A stretch of 64,000 bases of DNA, taken from the NCBI GenBank assembly GCA_022747635.1, contig JAKTNV010000003.1, positions 97,984,454 to 98,048,453 of the forward strand, in the 5' to 3' direction. The notes under the pieces are model-generated. The model saw only the letters and a list, made by a program, of their open reading frames with translations, was not told where the DNA came from and did no database searches. The translations under genes were made by a program, and so were the position numbers. Shown piece after piece: positions 13,811 to 31,130 of the stretch. Source of the stretch: Hetaerina americana. Its lineage: Eukaryota > Arthropoda > Insecta > Odonata > Calopterygidae. Each line of letters opens with the position of its first letter. The stretch's first letter is position 1.

Positions 13811-14690
13811 CTTATTCCTCCTCACCTCTCTACTTCTCCTCTTTACTCACTATTTCCTCCATTTGGTGCATTCTGCCTTCTAAAAGTATCTTTTCCTATC
13901 AGTATATATGCCTCTTTTCTTGTCGATAGCAAAATAAATCCTAATCAAAACCTCATTTTGCCCTTCCTATTGCTTACGCATGAGTTACGAACTGTATATG
14001 TATGGATAAAAATATGATTTGGATTGCACAGCGCGACTTGAGTATGTAATCTTATCATTCAAGTCAAGAAATAAGTGTCGTACTGCACGTGACCATTCAC
14101 CGGGACCGTGTGTCAATATTCTGAAAACAGGAATATGCTGTAACTGAAATGAGAAAGTGGTACCTACGCTAAATGAGGAAGTAAGCGCTTTTGAATTTGA
14201 GGGTGTGAGGTTCATGTTGGAAATCTTGGGCTGAGTGGCATGGGAGAGAACGGGACGGGTGGAGGGGAAGGGGCGAAAGGGAAGCTTTTTGAGACGACGC
14301 CATTGCAGTTTCTTCCTCCCCTCCCCACTCCATCTCCCATCCGCACAGCCATCGACCCACCCATTCCGGCGACCTTAACGCCACTCCGTGAGCACTACAG
14401 CCACCACAAGCTGAATGAAGCGTAGGGACGACTTTTTGGCCATAAAAAATCCTCTTTTGCGCGAAAGATCGAGACTAAAAAACGATATACTTGGGTAAGT
14501 GGATCTTCCGTTCAAAGTTTTAAGTTTGTGTAGACTGCTAATTGTGATCCTGCATGTTGCATCCGTGGGAAAGTAGGAAGTGGCATCGGTTGGTAGCGTG
14601 GCGGCTTGATAACGTTCATCGGACGCAATCAAGGAAATGGCGGACGTGAGGAAGCTGTCGTCCGCAGGTTTATTGCCCTAATGTATGACC
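13811..14690. other. Mixed-GC stretch; second ATGGCGG motif
   Basis: AT-rich to about 14200, then a GC patch (14220-14420) that is purine-rich followed by pyrimidine-rich. AAATGGCGGACG lies at 14635-14646 and reads MADVRKLSSA before a poor donor. No gene is supported. Confidence 0.35.
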
Positions 14691-16951
14691 CTCATAACCT
14701 TATGAATTTTTATATGTTTTATTGTACATGATTGCCTTCATGCATGCAGATTTTTTTTTCACGGATTGAAGGAATGTTTAAATTTCGAATAAACCATTTA
14801 CCAACGTTTTTTAAGATCGATAATCATGATTCCTTATTTTTAATATACAACAAAAATTTGATTCTGTGAAAGTCTATGACTGAACCATTGCTTTTTTAGT
14901 AACTAGGTAAATATTACTGAAAATGAAAGTAAACGTTTTAGTATTTGTTTTTCAAAAGTGTAACGTAGAAGATAAACGAAGACAAGGTCGCGGGTTTTAA
15001 CCTACGGTGGGAAGTTCCGATTTATTTCTCTGTTTGGAATTTTAAAATGGTGAACTTACGACCTAAAGCACCATTTCTGTCGCAATGACTGCATTGTGTT
15101 TCTATTATCGCTACGGAGATGTTCTTGGCGGAGAGGCAGCCGATTAAAATATAATAAAAACGGCAACATATCACTTACTTTAAGCCGCAATGAAAAGGAG
15201 GTAAAAGATGCATAATGTATTTTGTTCCGATAACATTGACAGTTTATAGGCTATTACTATCCTTATCAATTTATCCTTACGGAGTGTGAACATAATGGGC
15301 GTTACGACTACAGTCATAACTTCTGAAGTGGTCATAAAATTAAAAGAATAGCGTCATAAAATTAAACCGTAGTCTTTACGATATGATTGGAATATTGAAT
15401 ATATTTGGCAATAGAAATTTATTTCGTAAAATCCATATTTCACTTAATTTATGATTATATAAGACATTATCAATTCATAAATAATAATATTTAGATAAAT
15501 GACTTTTGATATCTTAGTAATTACCTTTCCAGTAAAGATTAGATAGTATCTTAAAAATTTTACTACCTTTAATCGTCAAATAATAAAAAGAACAGAAACA
15601 CGGAATTTTATTGATAAATAGAAAGAATGCATAATCCAACACTCCTTATGTGCTGAAAATTGATAATTTTTTCACAGCCAGTACGACCCATACTTATAAA
15701 AAAAATTAACCTAATATTTACTTGACGCAGCCAGTGGTGACTGAAATAAAAGTGTAATTGCACAAATCAATTAATATGGCCCTTAAAATCCTTTTTCTTT
15801 ATTATTAATAAGACGCATAAATTGACATTAGCATAATTAATATTACCTGTATAAAATTATTTTGGAAATAAGATACGATTATGTAAACCTGAAAGGAAAT
15901 CACAGAAAGTACAAGCTTGATACTTCTTATACGTATAGCCCACATAGCGCTTGAAATTTAGAAATATTTTTAGCTAGCATTTGTTAGATTAGAAATTTTA
16001 GCGCTGTGTAATTATATCATAATTTTATTTTACAAATAATATTTTATCGATTAAACGTTTCTGTAAAAAATAACAAATATATAATTTTGAAAAAACTAAT
16101 AAATATTTGTTGAGGAATTGGACTTTTAAAGTTTTATTTTATTGATATTTAGCATAATTAATTTCATAATCAGGTAACATGCAATCGGCTTAATCGACAA
16201 AAATTACTTAATTATTGGCACATTTGAAAGGAAAAAGTTTTATATTGAGTCTCGAGTAATCAAGATAGGCGTCTATCAATTATAATTTGTGTAATAAAAT
16301 GTTTTCCCACCGTATGTGGGGATAAAGTCGGCAGGGAAAATATTTACGTTCCTTTAGAAAATAGTTCTGAGAAATAGTGGCTCAAGTATGACTCATTACA
16401 TTTACAGCAATTATGGTCTGATGAAAAATCGGCGAGAATAGTTCTGCGAGGTTTAAGAAAAGATAACAAGATAAAGACGTATATATTTCCCGTCATATCA
16501 TTGCCTTATTCACGTCAAAGGCTCAAGCCCTATGAAAAACATTGTAATCATGAATAATATCTGCATACCTGACTGCAATTTTTCCGATTGAACAGCTACA
16601 TAATCACACGGAAAAGTTGAATAAGAATTGACACAAACACGAGAAGGGTATTTCAGGGGCTAACTTTTTAACTCTACGCATTAATTTTGAATTTATTCCT
16701 CAAGTAACTTAGAGAAAATGAATTACGATGAAATTTACTCCCAGAGTATATTTTTATAACTTCCCAATACTTAATCCAGTGGTAATTGAGAAAATATTTG
16801 ATTGAAGTTATTCGCGATTGAATTTGTTATGTATGTAAATATATACAAACTCTTAACTTTTTTACATGCGCATAAATATAAATAAATAAATATTATACAT
16901 ATGTATATGTATGCTTTAGTCCCGGTCAAGGAAATATTTTTGCGCTTCTGA
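14691..16951. other. Long AT-rich stretch; nothing recognised
   Basis: AT-rich throughout with stops in every frame. No transposon, RNA or exon was recognised. Confidence 0.5.
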
Positions 16952-20810
<3,859 letters not shown>

Positions 20811-21890
20811 GAGCACGATTATGAGGATGGGAGCGGAAGGGGAAAGAGGCGATAATTGAGGGGAGAGAATTTGGGGAGGTGAAGTGACGACTGTGTGTGT
20901 GGGGTGGGTGAGAGTGAGAAGGAGGGGTGAAGGTGGAGGAAAGAGAAAAGGCCCTCCCTGATGCTGTGCACTCGAAAGTCTCCGAGGGAATCGCCCCGGA
21001 GCGGCAAAAGGGAAAAGGGGTGCCAAATAGTCTCGAATGAGTCGGTAGTGAGTGTAGGGTAGAGATTGAGACAGTTGACGAGCTGGATGTCTGGTGGAAT
21101 GGAGGGAGGGAGAGGGAGAGGATAAAGAGGGCCGTAAGGAGACCTTCACACACTCCACCTCACTCTCATTCAGTGCCATAGAAACGGAATTCTTATGGCC
21201 CTACCTCCACCCCCTCGCCCCCCCCCTCAAACTACTTCGCCCTCGCAACCCTTGCCTCTCACTCCCCCGACGGGCCATCGCCTTGCTCATCTAACTCCTC
21301 GACAAGGGAGACCACGCGACCTGCCTTTTATACTTCTTCCTTGTAGGCAACCACCGCATTGAACCCCCTCTCCCACACTGGCCCACTCCACCACCCCTTC
21401 CTCCTCTCCGTTCACTCCTTACACTCACATGCATAGTCCACCCGCCCACTCCCTCGGAAAGGGGGGAAGGGAGAAAGAGGGAGAGAGGGGGGGAAAAATG
21501 ATAAAATAAAACAGCTACACTCATGCCCATCCTCAAACCCGCTCCCTCCGCTTTTATAACCTATAAAATTCTGAATGGCATGTTTAGCAAGCAATAGGGC
21601 GGCATGGGTTACGAGAGGCCCATAGGAAATAAGAGTGAGTGTTTCAGAGGCGAGAGGGAAAGTGAGAACGGAAGGGGTAGAGGAGGAAGAACAGTCCAAA
21701 GGAGAAAGGAGAGGAAGGGATGAGAGGAGGGGGAGAAGGATCGGTAAGATATGGGAAGTGGGTATTCGGAAAAAGAGAGGTTTTTGAACGAATGGGAGAG
21801 CTATGGACAAGGGGAAAAGGGAAGAGAATCAAAGGCAGTCCGGCACGGCCGTACCCAACGCGTAATTTTCCTATCGCCTTCATCTCTTAT
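20811..21890. other. Alternating purine/pyrimidine island
   Basis: Three blocks follow each other: G/A-rich (about 20815-21145), C/T-rich (about 21150-21440) and G/A-rich again (about 21455-21840). Up to 132-codon frames exist, all reading the pyrimidine strand as Ser/Pro/Leu/Phe-rich peptides. They are not called as genes. Confidence 0.55.
21325..21332 (-). promoter_or_regulatory. Canonical TATA box (minus strand)
   Basis: The minus strand reads GAAGTATAAAAGGCAGG, a full match to the insect TATA consensus TATAAAAG, placed inside the pyrimidine-rich block with CpG-containing flanks. A start would fall near 21301 on the minus strand. No TCAGT-type initiator is evident there and no downstream gene was recognised. 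Confidence 0.3.
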
Positions 21891-24549
21891 CAATTTTTTC
21901 GTGCTCCCGGGGTAAGAAAAATCATTATCTACACCTCAATCTCACGTGGTTGGAGCATTGATGCGAGAGAAATAAAAATATCAATATTTTCCGCAGGAGA
22001 GAGATAGCTGTGGTATGCATGCCACCGTGGATGAAGCATCGGTGTTTTGTCCTTGAGATGCGTGAATTTATGGCCCTTGCTCGCATATGTTCGCCTAAGG
22101 GTCCTATGGAAAAGTCACTTGAAAGGGGTCTGCTTCAATACGGGTGCAGGGAAAGGATTAGGGATCGATTATCTTCGAGTGGTCAATATGAGAGGAGTAA
22201 AGGGAATGGATTAGAATATTATTCCCGGCTTCCTTAGTTAATTTTCAAAATGCAAAAAATGAGTACAACAGCAACTATCATACGTTTTATGCAGGATGAT
22301 TGGCAAATATACTTTTGAAATTCAACGAGCACATTGCTCACTAGTGTATACTGCTCATTTAAACTCTTTAAAAAATATTTAATGCTAGAAAAATTTCCAA
22401 AAAAAATACCATGAATTGCAATATGACTTTTAAAATGCTTTCAATCAAGGACTTAATAATTTAAGATCGAAAAATATAGACTGCAGGTGTAATGGAAAAG
22501 AGTTTTTAGCCTATGAACTTGCTTAAAAATAAGTCGTGGTTATATGAAATTAACTTTGCTTTTAAATATGTCTAAGATTTCTATTAGATAAGAGGACTGA
22601 AGTGCACTAAGGTGAAACACAATATTTTTTTATATTAGCTCACAGCTATGGAAACATTTTTAAAAAATTACTATTAAAAGTCTCTTTGTCGAATGTGATG
22701 TTCTACGCCTTCGGAATTTTGATTTTTAATAAGAAGTAAGATATCAAAAAGAGAAAATTTAGAGTAGAGAAAAAAAACTAAATTCAAACAGGTAAAATCT
22801 TCTTATTCAATGTTTTTTAGTAACTATAAAGTGTTAATAATTTGTTAGCTAGTCAGACATGGATTCGCACATTTTACTGCAGCGTTGTATATTTGACTTA
22901 AGACGGTATATTGGAGTATTTTACTAAAAGTCATTGGAATAATGCGAAAACGTGAATTATTAAAATTTGCTATAAAAATGTAAAATGCGTAGAATTTTCC
23001 TGTGATAACAGTTCACCAGCAGAGAAATGTAAATGAACACAAAATCATTCAAATACGAAGTCATGCAGATGGACATGAATTGAAAAGAACTAACAAAGTC
23101 ATAGATTTTCTGTTTCATTACCAAAAACGTCTTAGTAATTTGTCAAAAACAGGTTTTCTTCAAAAGAAATTTTTCTTTATTTTTTCTTTTTCCTGTCTGC
23201 GATCCCTAACAGTACTTATATTTTCCTAGACTATAAAAAGTGCTCAATTCTGATTTAGGAAACATTGACGACGAAAATACATATATTAGTTGGATAGCGT
23301 TGAATCGAAACTTTTCCGTTAGGAAAGTTATAAAGCAAATCACCACCTTTTCTATTTTACATTTCTATGGAGCACTTAAAAGTAAAATTTACGCTCAAAC
23401 ACTTCCAAAATATTCGCTCCAGGCAATCGCTTAGACCGCATTCATGCGGTGCTGAGGCCTTGTATTTAAGCTATGACTAGCTGATAGGAAGGGTAGAAGG
23501 AAGAGGATACTGGCGTGCGGATAATTAGAGGGTACGCACACTGGGAAATAAGGATAGAAGAGATTTTAGGGAATGCCCCTCCAATAGTGGGACGAAAATG
23601 TAAAGACCAGAAATCAAAATATTTTATGCTACATAGATGCAACGATTTATTTCTCTCTTAGCCCTGCAGTGAGGTCTGTGTGGGTTTGGAGATATGGATT
23701 CAATTTTGCATGTCAGGAGCTATCTCCATTAATGCTAAACTGTATCCTTTCAGCTGGCAAACAGAGCGTTTTCCAAAGGGGCACTGTAAATCTATAATAT
23801 TGAAAATAAATAAGTAAGGGGCACTTTGAGATGGTCACATAATCAAAAGTTGGGGAAAGCTATGTTTTTCCTTTTACTGTGGGTTTCGAGATAGTTTACC
23901 TGTTATTTTATTCAATCAAACTCATCTCACTTCCTTGAGTATTGGAGGAATATGAAGGCACTTGCATTTTCACGTTCTTTTCCCCTTTTTTCTACACTGA
24001 AACTTATATTATGATATTTGTTTATTTAAATTTATCGCCTATTTGAAGTAGAATCCTTGAATCAATGAATATTCCTTATCAAGTGAAAAAATACCATGTC
24101 AATGAATGTAAATAAAAATTTAATGCTTCGCGAAAGAAAACGTTTACAAAAGCATTGAATTCTGTATTTAAAGACACCTTCTAAAAATAGACAATAGGCA
24201 TTTGAATAGCCTCAATAAGTCAAATGAACACCTTAAATGTCCATGACAAGATTGAGATAATAATTTAAAGCAGCATATTTGGCAGCAAGGTACAGCTTTG
24301 ATGAAAACATTTTATGAATATTCGAGCACTCATGCATGCGCGAGTACACATGAAGTAATCTACAGGAGTTTGTGAACGTAAACTACTTGTTACCTCTGGT
24401 ATGCCCCATTAGGAAAAACTGGATGACCTAATACGATTTATATTAGTGTGGTATTTTTGTTAATGTGCGGTTGTCCGAAAAACAATAAATAAAATTTGTC
24501 TAAGCTGAAAAATTTTCGGCAATCCCCGGAATGAAAGCAGCGACCTTCA
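21891..24549. other. AT-rich stretch; nothing recognised
   Basis: AT-rich with a weakly GC-richer edge (22000-22240). The 75-codon frame at 22010-22237 has no recognisable domain. No repeat or RNA was identified. Confidence 0.45.
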
Positions 24550-24846
24550 CACTGCGGCTCTACAGGCAGACATGCTACCTAGGATCAACCCCCGGGTTCG
24601 AGTCCCGGCGGTATCAAATATATTTCAGTAGTATCTTTATCCCTACTTGAGGTGTTTTGTAGTGGGCACTTTGTGTGAGTACGCCGTCCGTCGGATGGGG
24701 CGTGAAGCTGCGGGCCCTTTGGTGCCTTCCGTTAAGAGTAGATTAATGCCGACGCCGGGTTTCTCTCCACAGTTCATCCTTTTCTGTCCATCCGTAGTGG
24801 TGCAAATGATCTTAGCTGCCGGTCGCCTCCTCTAAATACTACTGCC
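24550..24846 (+). repeat. SINE copy 2
   Basis: The box B sequence GGGTTCGAGTCC is intact near 24596. The core ACGCCGTCCGTCGGATGGGG, the GACGCCGGGTTTCTCTCC block and the 3' end TAAATACTACTGCC follow in the same order as the other copies. The part 5' of box B is less like the others, so the 5' edge is uncertain. Confidence 0.8.
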
Positions 24847-25470
24847 ATGACTTAAATTTCAACCATTGAAAAAATCAGCAAACTAATTTCGAATTTTTAT
24901 GCACGTCAGAAAAATTAGAATCTAGCGAATTAATGGTTATAAAAACACTAAGTTATTAATTTTTGTTTGTGAATTTTGTCGTCAGATAACAAAATGTAAG
25001 GAATCGTGGAAATAAATAAGAAAACAGGAATCTCGTATGGGTAATTTTAAATTTGAGGAATCGGGTAGTTTACAGGAATATGTTTCTTTACCTTACCCAA
25101 AATATTCTCTGGAAGGAAAATAACAGTTCATTTCTTTTCTCCCATGGGGCAATTTCAGCAAGGAAGCTATGATCTCAGATCTATAACATCATATGTCTTT
25201 CCAACAGCATTTGTTTATGGATCCTACGCATTAATGTCAATATCAACGTGAACGTAACTAAACTCCTCAAGTTTTTCGTGGTTTTCCTTGGGGAAAATGT
25301 TCCATCAGAAATACACGAGTGGAACGATAGATCTTAAAATATTTTGATAAAACTCTTAAGAATTCATAATTGGTAATTATAGGGAAGTAAAAAAGCCGAA
25401 GGCTAAATACAAAACACAGTTTCAAATGCAATTACTGGAAAATGTACTGAGTGTCGATTTTTAATCAAGT
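24847..25470. other. AT-rich stretch; nothing recognised
   Basis: No open frame, repeat or RNA recognised. Confidence 0.45.
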
Positions 25471-25680
25471 AACAATTTAGAAAATACCTCCGTTTTTGGA
25501 ATGCGAGAGCTGTCGGCCATGATTACGGGAAAGGTTCGGTGGGCGGAGCCAAAGGGCCAGCGGCACTCCGGGGTGCCAGCTGCCGCCATTCTGTGAACCC
25601 GGCCGCCCGTTACTCGTAGCATAATGCCGGAAAGCGGTTGAAAGCGGATATGGGCTCATGCTTGAGACCCATGTGAAATA
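25471..25680. other. Small CpG-rich patch with ATGGCGGC on the minus strand
   Basis: A 200-base patch much richer in GC than its surroundings, with several CpGs. At 25581-25593 the minus strand reads CAGAATGGCGGCA, a YY1-like motif. The minus-strand ATG opens a short frame of unknown product. It could be a small promoter island or a conserved regulatory site. Confidence 0.3.
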
Positions 25681-27590
25681 ACTCGTTAAAAAGTCTTAGA
25701 ATAAGTTTCCTCCCTTAATATATTATTTTCAGTGGACCTTTTCAAAATATGCTAAAATTTATTGCAAAGAAACATGTACAACATGTCACTTCTTGCAAAA
25801 GATTGTGCTCATGTTATGTGGCTTACATACAAAAAAACAATAATAATTTAAAATTTGAGAGGCTTTGGCAGAAAGTTATATTGTTTATTTCAAAAATGTC
25901 TGTTATTGCATCAATTCAACAGAAATTTTGGGTAAACATTTGAAAGCTAAAAGTCTAATCTCAGCTAATTTCAATTAGTTACATTATTATATTGTGTAGT
26001 AATAATCACTGTAATACTCACCTGCTTCACCCTGAATATTTTTCAAGTAAACAATACACCCGCAATGTCTATCAAAAATGTAAAAAAATCCCTTTATTAC
26101 TGCAATTTAATATTGAGAATACATCCTAATAAATGTATGAAATTTCCCAAGCAGAGGTATTTAGAATTTGTTTCATGCTAAGATGTTAATACTTTTTGTA
26201 ATTTATAAAAAGATTCTAGCACGAGAATATGCTGATGCATGCTTATTAAGCCTGCTCAGTTTCCTTTGCTGCCTTAAAAATGGAAATATAACACGAGCCA
26301 AGTTACAGTGTTTTTGAATCTCTCTCTATAAATAAATATATTGAATAAGGTCTTAAAAAATTCACAAACGCGATTAACTTTTTTTATAAATTATAGCTTT
26401 ACAAAATGTGCATTATATCTATTAATAATTACATTCAATAACTTTAACTTTAATATTGTCGCATCAACATTAGAAATTATTTTCAAATTTTATTGAACCA
26501 ACTATTTGATATTTGAATGAAAACTACATCTTTCATTTTTAATTACCGAAGATGGCTCAAACATTCTATTTAATGAAGTAATTCTTTCCTGTTATATCAA
26601 TTTCAAAAAGACAGCTGTTGCTGTAATCATATTGCAACACGAAACTATGCTATCAGTCCCTTAGCTTTAGTTTTGTGGATATATGTAGCCCATTTTGAAT
26701 TTTTCAATTGATATCTTCAATTAAATCAATCCATTTTAGTTTTATTCAATATTTCGTCGTTATAATTTGTAGCACATAAATGTGTATACTAATACAGTAT
26801 CCTTCCATTTTATACACTGATTGATGCATTAGTATCTAAACACTTGGATTTGGAAAGTGAAAAACGAACAATTTCATTTTATCTACCTATGGGGCAACGT
26901 CTCTACGAAAATACTAAAATTCTAAATGAAATAATGATGTAAAACTTAAATTTGGGTTGCCTGTGACTTTATAGAGAAATCTGGTTGAGATTTTTTTCTA
27001 AAATACGATATAAAAATCAGACGAAATAAATAAAAAAAATACAAATGAATCAGTCAATGTAGTTAACCACCAAAATTGTTTTGCTTAAAACAACTGTCCT
27101 TTCTTTATTTACTTAGTTCATTTGGTAGGAGTAATTGAACAAACTTTGCAGTAGGCGGCAGCTGTACTAGCAGCGAAATTGTAAAGTAAGTTCCTTTTTT
27201 TATAATATAAAGAACGCAGAAATTTCTCAGTGCCTTCTGCCGTTCCATATTTTGGCATAAAGTCACGCATGAAGAACTTCATTCCTATTAATTGCAATAT
27301 ATTTTTTTCTTCTATCAAAATAATTTCATGTTTCCACATTTAATTTTAACATCCAAAAAATTGATCTAACAACTCCCTTCACTCCTTAGCTCATCGCTTT
27401 TATAGAGTGAACATTTTGTTTTAACAATCTCAACACATTATCAATACTTTGTCAAAATCATTAAATTTGGAACATGGAATCGGCAACTAAATTACGGAAA
27501 TTAATAAACTGATTTTTGTTTATAATAAGGTAACAATAGTTGGGGTAAAATTTATAGATCAATATAATATAGAAGTATGCTTGAAATAAA
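25681..27590. other. AT-rich stretch; nothing recognised
   Basis: Strongly AT-rich with dense stops. No feature was identified. Confidence 0.5.
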
Positions 27591-28350
27591 AATATTGAGG
27601 AGGAACAGTGGTGGCCCTTTGCGCCGTAGGAGGAGCGATAGTGGCTGAAGAATAGGTTAAAGAATAGGGCGGGTAGGGGGGGGTGAATAGGATGAAGTGG
27701 GTAGGGCGTTCCGCAAGAATAAAATTCTAATGCACCCTCCGACCCACCTCTCCTCTGCATCCCTTGGTGAGATAAAACGAGAGGAGAGATACAAAGATAG
27801 ATGGGAGAAAAGTGAAAGAGGAATGGAGGAAAGAGGGCGAGATAAAAGAGAGTGGGGTATCCGAGCAAACAAAGAGTGTAGGGTTTTGATGGACGTTCTT
27901 ACGGATCCTGAATAGGAAGAGAAGAGGCGGGGGTGTTGGTTGACTGTAGAGTAAGCGATATGAGGAGATGATTTTAGAGGAATAAGAGAGAGGTTGGGGG
28001 AGGGAGATAGAGGAGCTGGGTGGGACAAGGAGCCAAGTGGTGGGCGTAGGAGTTGGGAAGGATGGAGATTAGAATGGAGCCGGGAGGGCACGTTAATCTG
28101 GTGGGGTGAGAATAGAGGGTCCGGAGGGGATAGGGGAAGAGGTATGGAGTAAGAGGGTGAAAGGGTGAAATTAGAATGGGAGGGTATAAGGAGTGAGTGG
28201 GTGGCTGAACTGCTATAAATAAACAAGCCAAGAGGCAGAACCAGCCATTTTCTCACCTCCGGTCGTACGGTAACACAAACACTCAGTTGTCTGTGCGGGC
28301 GAGGGGGGTCGGGCCGAATTGCAGGGTGGTGTCATGGTTCCAGCGAAAAA
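27591..28350. other. Purine-rich island with a TATA-like box at its edge
   Basis: From 27591 to about 28200 the plus strand is G/A-rich with GGGAGG, GGTGGG and GAGAG words, and the composition then becomes balanced. The 199-codon minus-strand frame (27657-28256) is a low-complexity Ser/Pro/Leu/His translation of the pyrimidine strand and is not called. Confidence 0.5.
28214..28221 (+). promoter_or_regulatory. TATA-like box
   Basis: TATAAATA directly follows the purine-rich island. An initiator-like TCAGTT lies at 28283-28288, about 70 bases on and too far for a classic TATA-initiator pair, so the two may be unrelated. Confidence 0.25.
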
Positions 28351-29847
28351 GGCAAATGAGAACGGATGGATGCTTAAACAGTTCCTTTTTCCCACACGAC
28401 GCGAAATAGACATGCATAGCACTTTCTCCAATTTAGCGGGATTTTTTTTCCAGCGTTTTCCTTCCAACGGGAATGAATTGATAGGTGTGCTTTATTTAAA
28501 TATTAAATTTCTTCTATTGATTTTTTAAGCTCAGTAACACGATGAATTTTTTATTCATTTATATAAGCCTTAAGCTGTTTTCTTAAATTACATTTGATAG
28601 GGAACAACGATAGGTATATGGTTAAATAATGCATTTCAATTAAAAGAGAAATTCATAAATGACAATTAACATGAATCATGATTAATGAGTATTAGATTTA
28701 TAATGTATTTTCATATTTATCATTCTTATAACAGAATCCCCTTTTATTGCTTTTGGTAGATCATGCCGTCAATTATTTATTACACATGTAATTAAAATTA
28801 GTCGTAACTTTAATTATTTAATCTAGGAAGTTAGCTTATATATTCCTAAGCAATCATTATCGTAATAATTAATGAAAATTTATTTTGAGTTTTTAACTAG
28901 GTTTAAAAAGGCTCGATTATATTTGTAAAGAATGATATTAATTAATAAAACCTTGCTAAGATTGATATCAATGAGGGATTCATAATAAAACCTGTCGTTA
29001 TTGTATTGAACCAGATAAAAACTGTTTACTTTATCAATATATTATTTAGAATTATATTCAAGCAATACACCCAGTTTTCTCAGACATTCTCAATTGCTGG
29101 CAACAGCAATGAATGCAGATTTCAAAGTAAACGAACTATAATATTGAGCATAACTCGGATATGCGACGGATATATTTATGAAAATATTGATATTCGGTAA
29201 ACTCATGGAAGATCACTGCGGGACTTCATTCGGTACCGTGTGATACTGTTGACCCTTGATGCTCGGCAGCAAACGGAAAAAAACCGCGTTTGAAGGATAG
29301 GTAATGGAGATAAGAGGGTTACGGGACGGGGCCGTTCGAAACACGAGATGGTGGACAGTTCATCGCTTAGCATCCATACATTACCGAAGGCCTGCCCAAT
29401 AAGAGGCGCTGGAGGCGGTGGCCACGGAGCAGTTTATGGCCTCAATTTTTCCAAAAGAAGGACCAAACAAATGCGTGAATCGTTTATGCGAGGGAAAAAG
29501 CAGTTTGTCTTAGTCCTTGAAAAGGGTACATAGCACATGGGGGACGCTATGGATGTTGCTCGGGAGGCTAATCATGTGGTTTCAGGCTAAGAGGACAAAC
29601 ATGAAGTTATAAAGATATAAAAGTCGCAAAAATAAAATACTGAGAAAGAAATTTCTTTTTGACTAGAATTTTTTGTGAACTCATACGGTTATTCTACACA
29701 CGTTCACCACTTAACTAACGCTGATCTTAGAATTAGAACAATAAGTCTTGAAGGACATCAATGCAAAGTAAATGCGCAGACTAAATGATGGCAATAAAAA
29801 ATTAGGGATGAAAAAAGACGCTTTGTTTTCCCTCATAGAACTCTTTT
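28351..29847. other. AT-rich with one GC patch; nothing recognised
   Basis: AT-rich apart from 29200-29560, where GC rises and a 61-codon frame with a Gly-rich stretch occurs. Nothing recognisable is encoded. Confidence 0.4.
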
Positions 29848-29988
29848 ATTACCTCCTAGGTTTCGTTACAGCGTAACAACTTCAGATTCTGATGATGCAA
29901 CGGTGTACGAAATCGAAAGCTACCTGAAGATGCTTTACGTGATTCAGTATCGGAAGATGTTACGCTGTAATGAAACCTAGGTCGTAAT
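29848..29988. mobile_element. 141-bp inverted-repeat element (MITE-like) with a hammerhead-like core
   Basis: Arms 29848-29878 and 29958-29988 are inverted repeats of 31 bases with three mismatches, sharing CCTAGGTTT and ACAGCGTAACA. Inside, CTTCAG (29880-29885) pairs with CTGAAG (29924-29929) and encloses CTGATGA (29889-29895) and GAAA (29909-29912), the two conserved strings of a hammerhead ribozyme. Stem II is weak and stem III is unclear, so activity is doubtful. No clear target-site duplication was seen. It may be a small non-autonomous transposon or a retroelement terminus. Confidence 0.5.
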
Positions 29989-30339
29989 ACAATGTTCTAT
30001 GCGGAAAAGCAAAGGATATTCTTTCATCATGAAGAATTTCCACAATATTACACCTGAAAATGTTTCATAAAAGACATTGAAGTTCTGATCAAGGAAAAGA
30101 TTTCCAAAACTACTTCATGTTTTTATGTCGATCGACTAAAAATATTAAATAAATATATAAGATCAGATACAATGCTTTAAAATGTGATAGTAAATTCAAT
30201 ATTGCTGAAAAAATCATTTTAATTACAATCTGCCTCATATGGGAGCAGTAACGTAAATGATTATAATCTACTCATGCCGGGAATAAGGAATACATACGTC
30301 AAAAGGACTTAAATACATACTTCTGTAAAACTTAACTTT
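29989..30339. other. AT-rich stretch; nothing recognised
   Basis: No feature recognised between the inverted-repeat element and the next island. Confidence 0.4.
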
Positions 30340-31130
30340 ATCCCGAAAGAAGAAACACTTCAATCCTGAGAGATGATCCGAGATGAATGAATAGGTAAGA
30401 GGGAACCAGGATTTCTCGGTAAACATATGGGAAACGGGAACGAGAGGGAGAGAAAAGTACGACCGGAAGGTATACTACGGCAACAACATGTGGAGAAGAT
30501 GAAAGTACGTCTGAGTATCGAGAAGAAGGGAATCGAGAGCTTCTGAGGATGGGAGCGGCCGGAGGGTTGCGGCTGAGAGGAGTGAGAGCGGAGGGGGGTG
30601 AAGATGGGGCGCAGATGAGGGAGGAGGCGTAGGAAGTGAGCGGGAGACCAAAGAAGGGGGACCGAGTGGGAGAAGAGGGCGTAGCGGCGGGGACGCATAG
30701 TCCTGGAGCGAGTAGCACGAGGGAGACGAGGCAAAAGAAGGATTTTCCATGGGAGAAGGCAAGGAGTGATTTAGAGGGCGAGGAACGGGGGACCCCGACT
30801 GGCGTGGCTTCCCCGTATTTATGCACTAGAGTCACCGAGGAAAGGACGGGGTGGGGTCGGAGCCTGAGGAAGAGTTGGAGTCGGCGAAGGGCGAAGAGGA
30901 AGGGAGGGAGGCGAGGGAGGAAGGATCCCGGGCACGAGATGCTGCTGCAAGAGGCGCGAACATCTTTACGGCCGTTCCTCTCCCCCCCTTTCCCTTTTCT
31001 TCCAACACCCCTCCTGTCCCTTCTCGTCACTTGATTAAGCTTCCCCAATATCTCGTCTCTCATGCACTCCCACTTCCATCTTCCACCACCCCTAATACCA
31101 CGCTTCTTCCCCTGGACTGCTTTCATAGGT
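30340..31130. other. Purine-rich island with sharp switch to pyrimidines
   Basis: G/A-rich from about 30400 to 30960, then C/T-rich to about 31120. The switch takes only a few bases near 30965. A 274-codon minus-strand frame (30338-31162) spans it but is Ser/Pro/Leu/Arg-rich with no domain, and plus-strand frames overlap it, so no gene is called. A CATAG|GTAAGG donor-like word lies near 31128. Confidence 0.5.

Noticed and set aside
27657..28256. 199-codon minus-strand frame
   Set aside because: Low-complexity translation of a polypyrimidine strand; same explanation as other islands.
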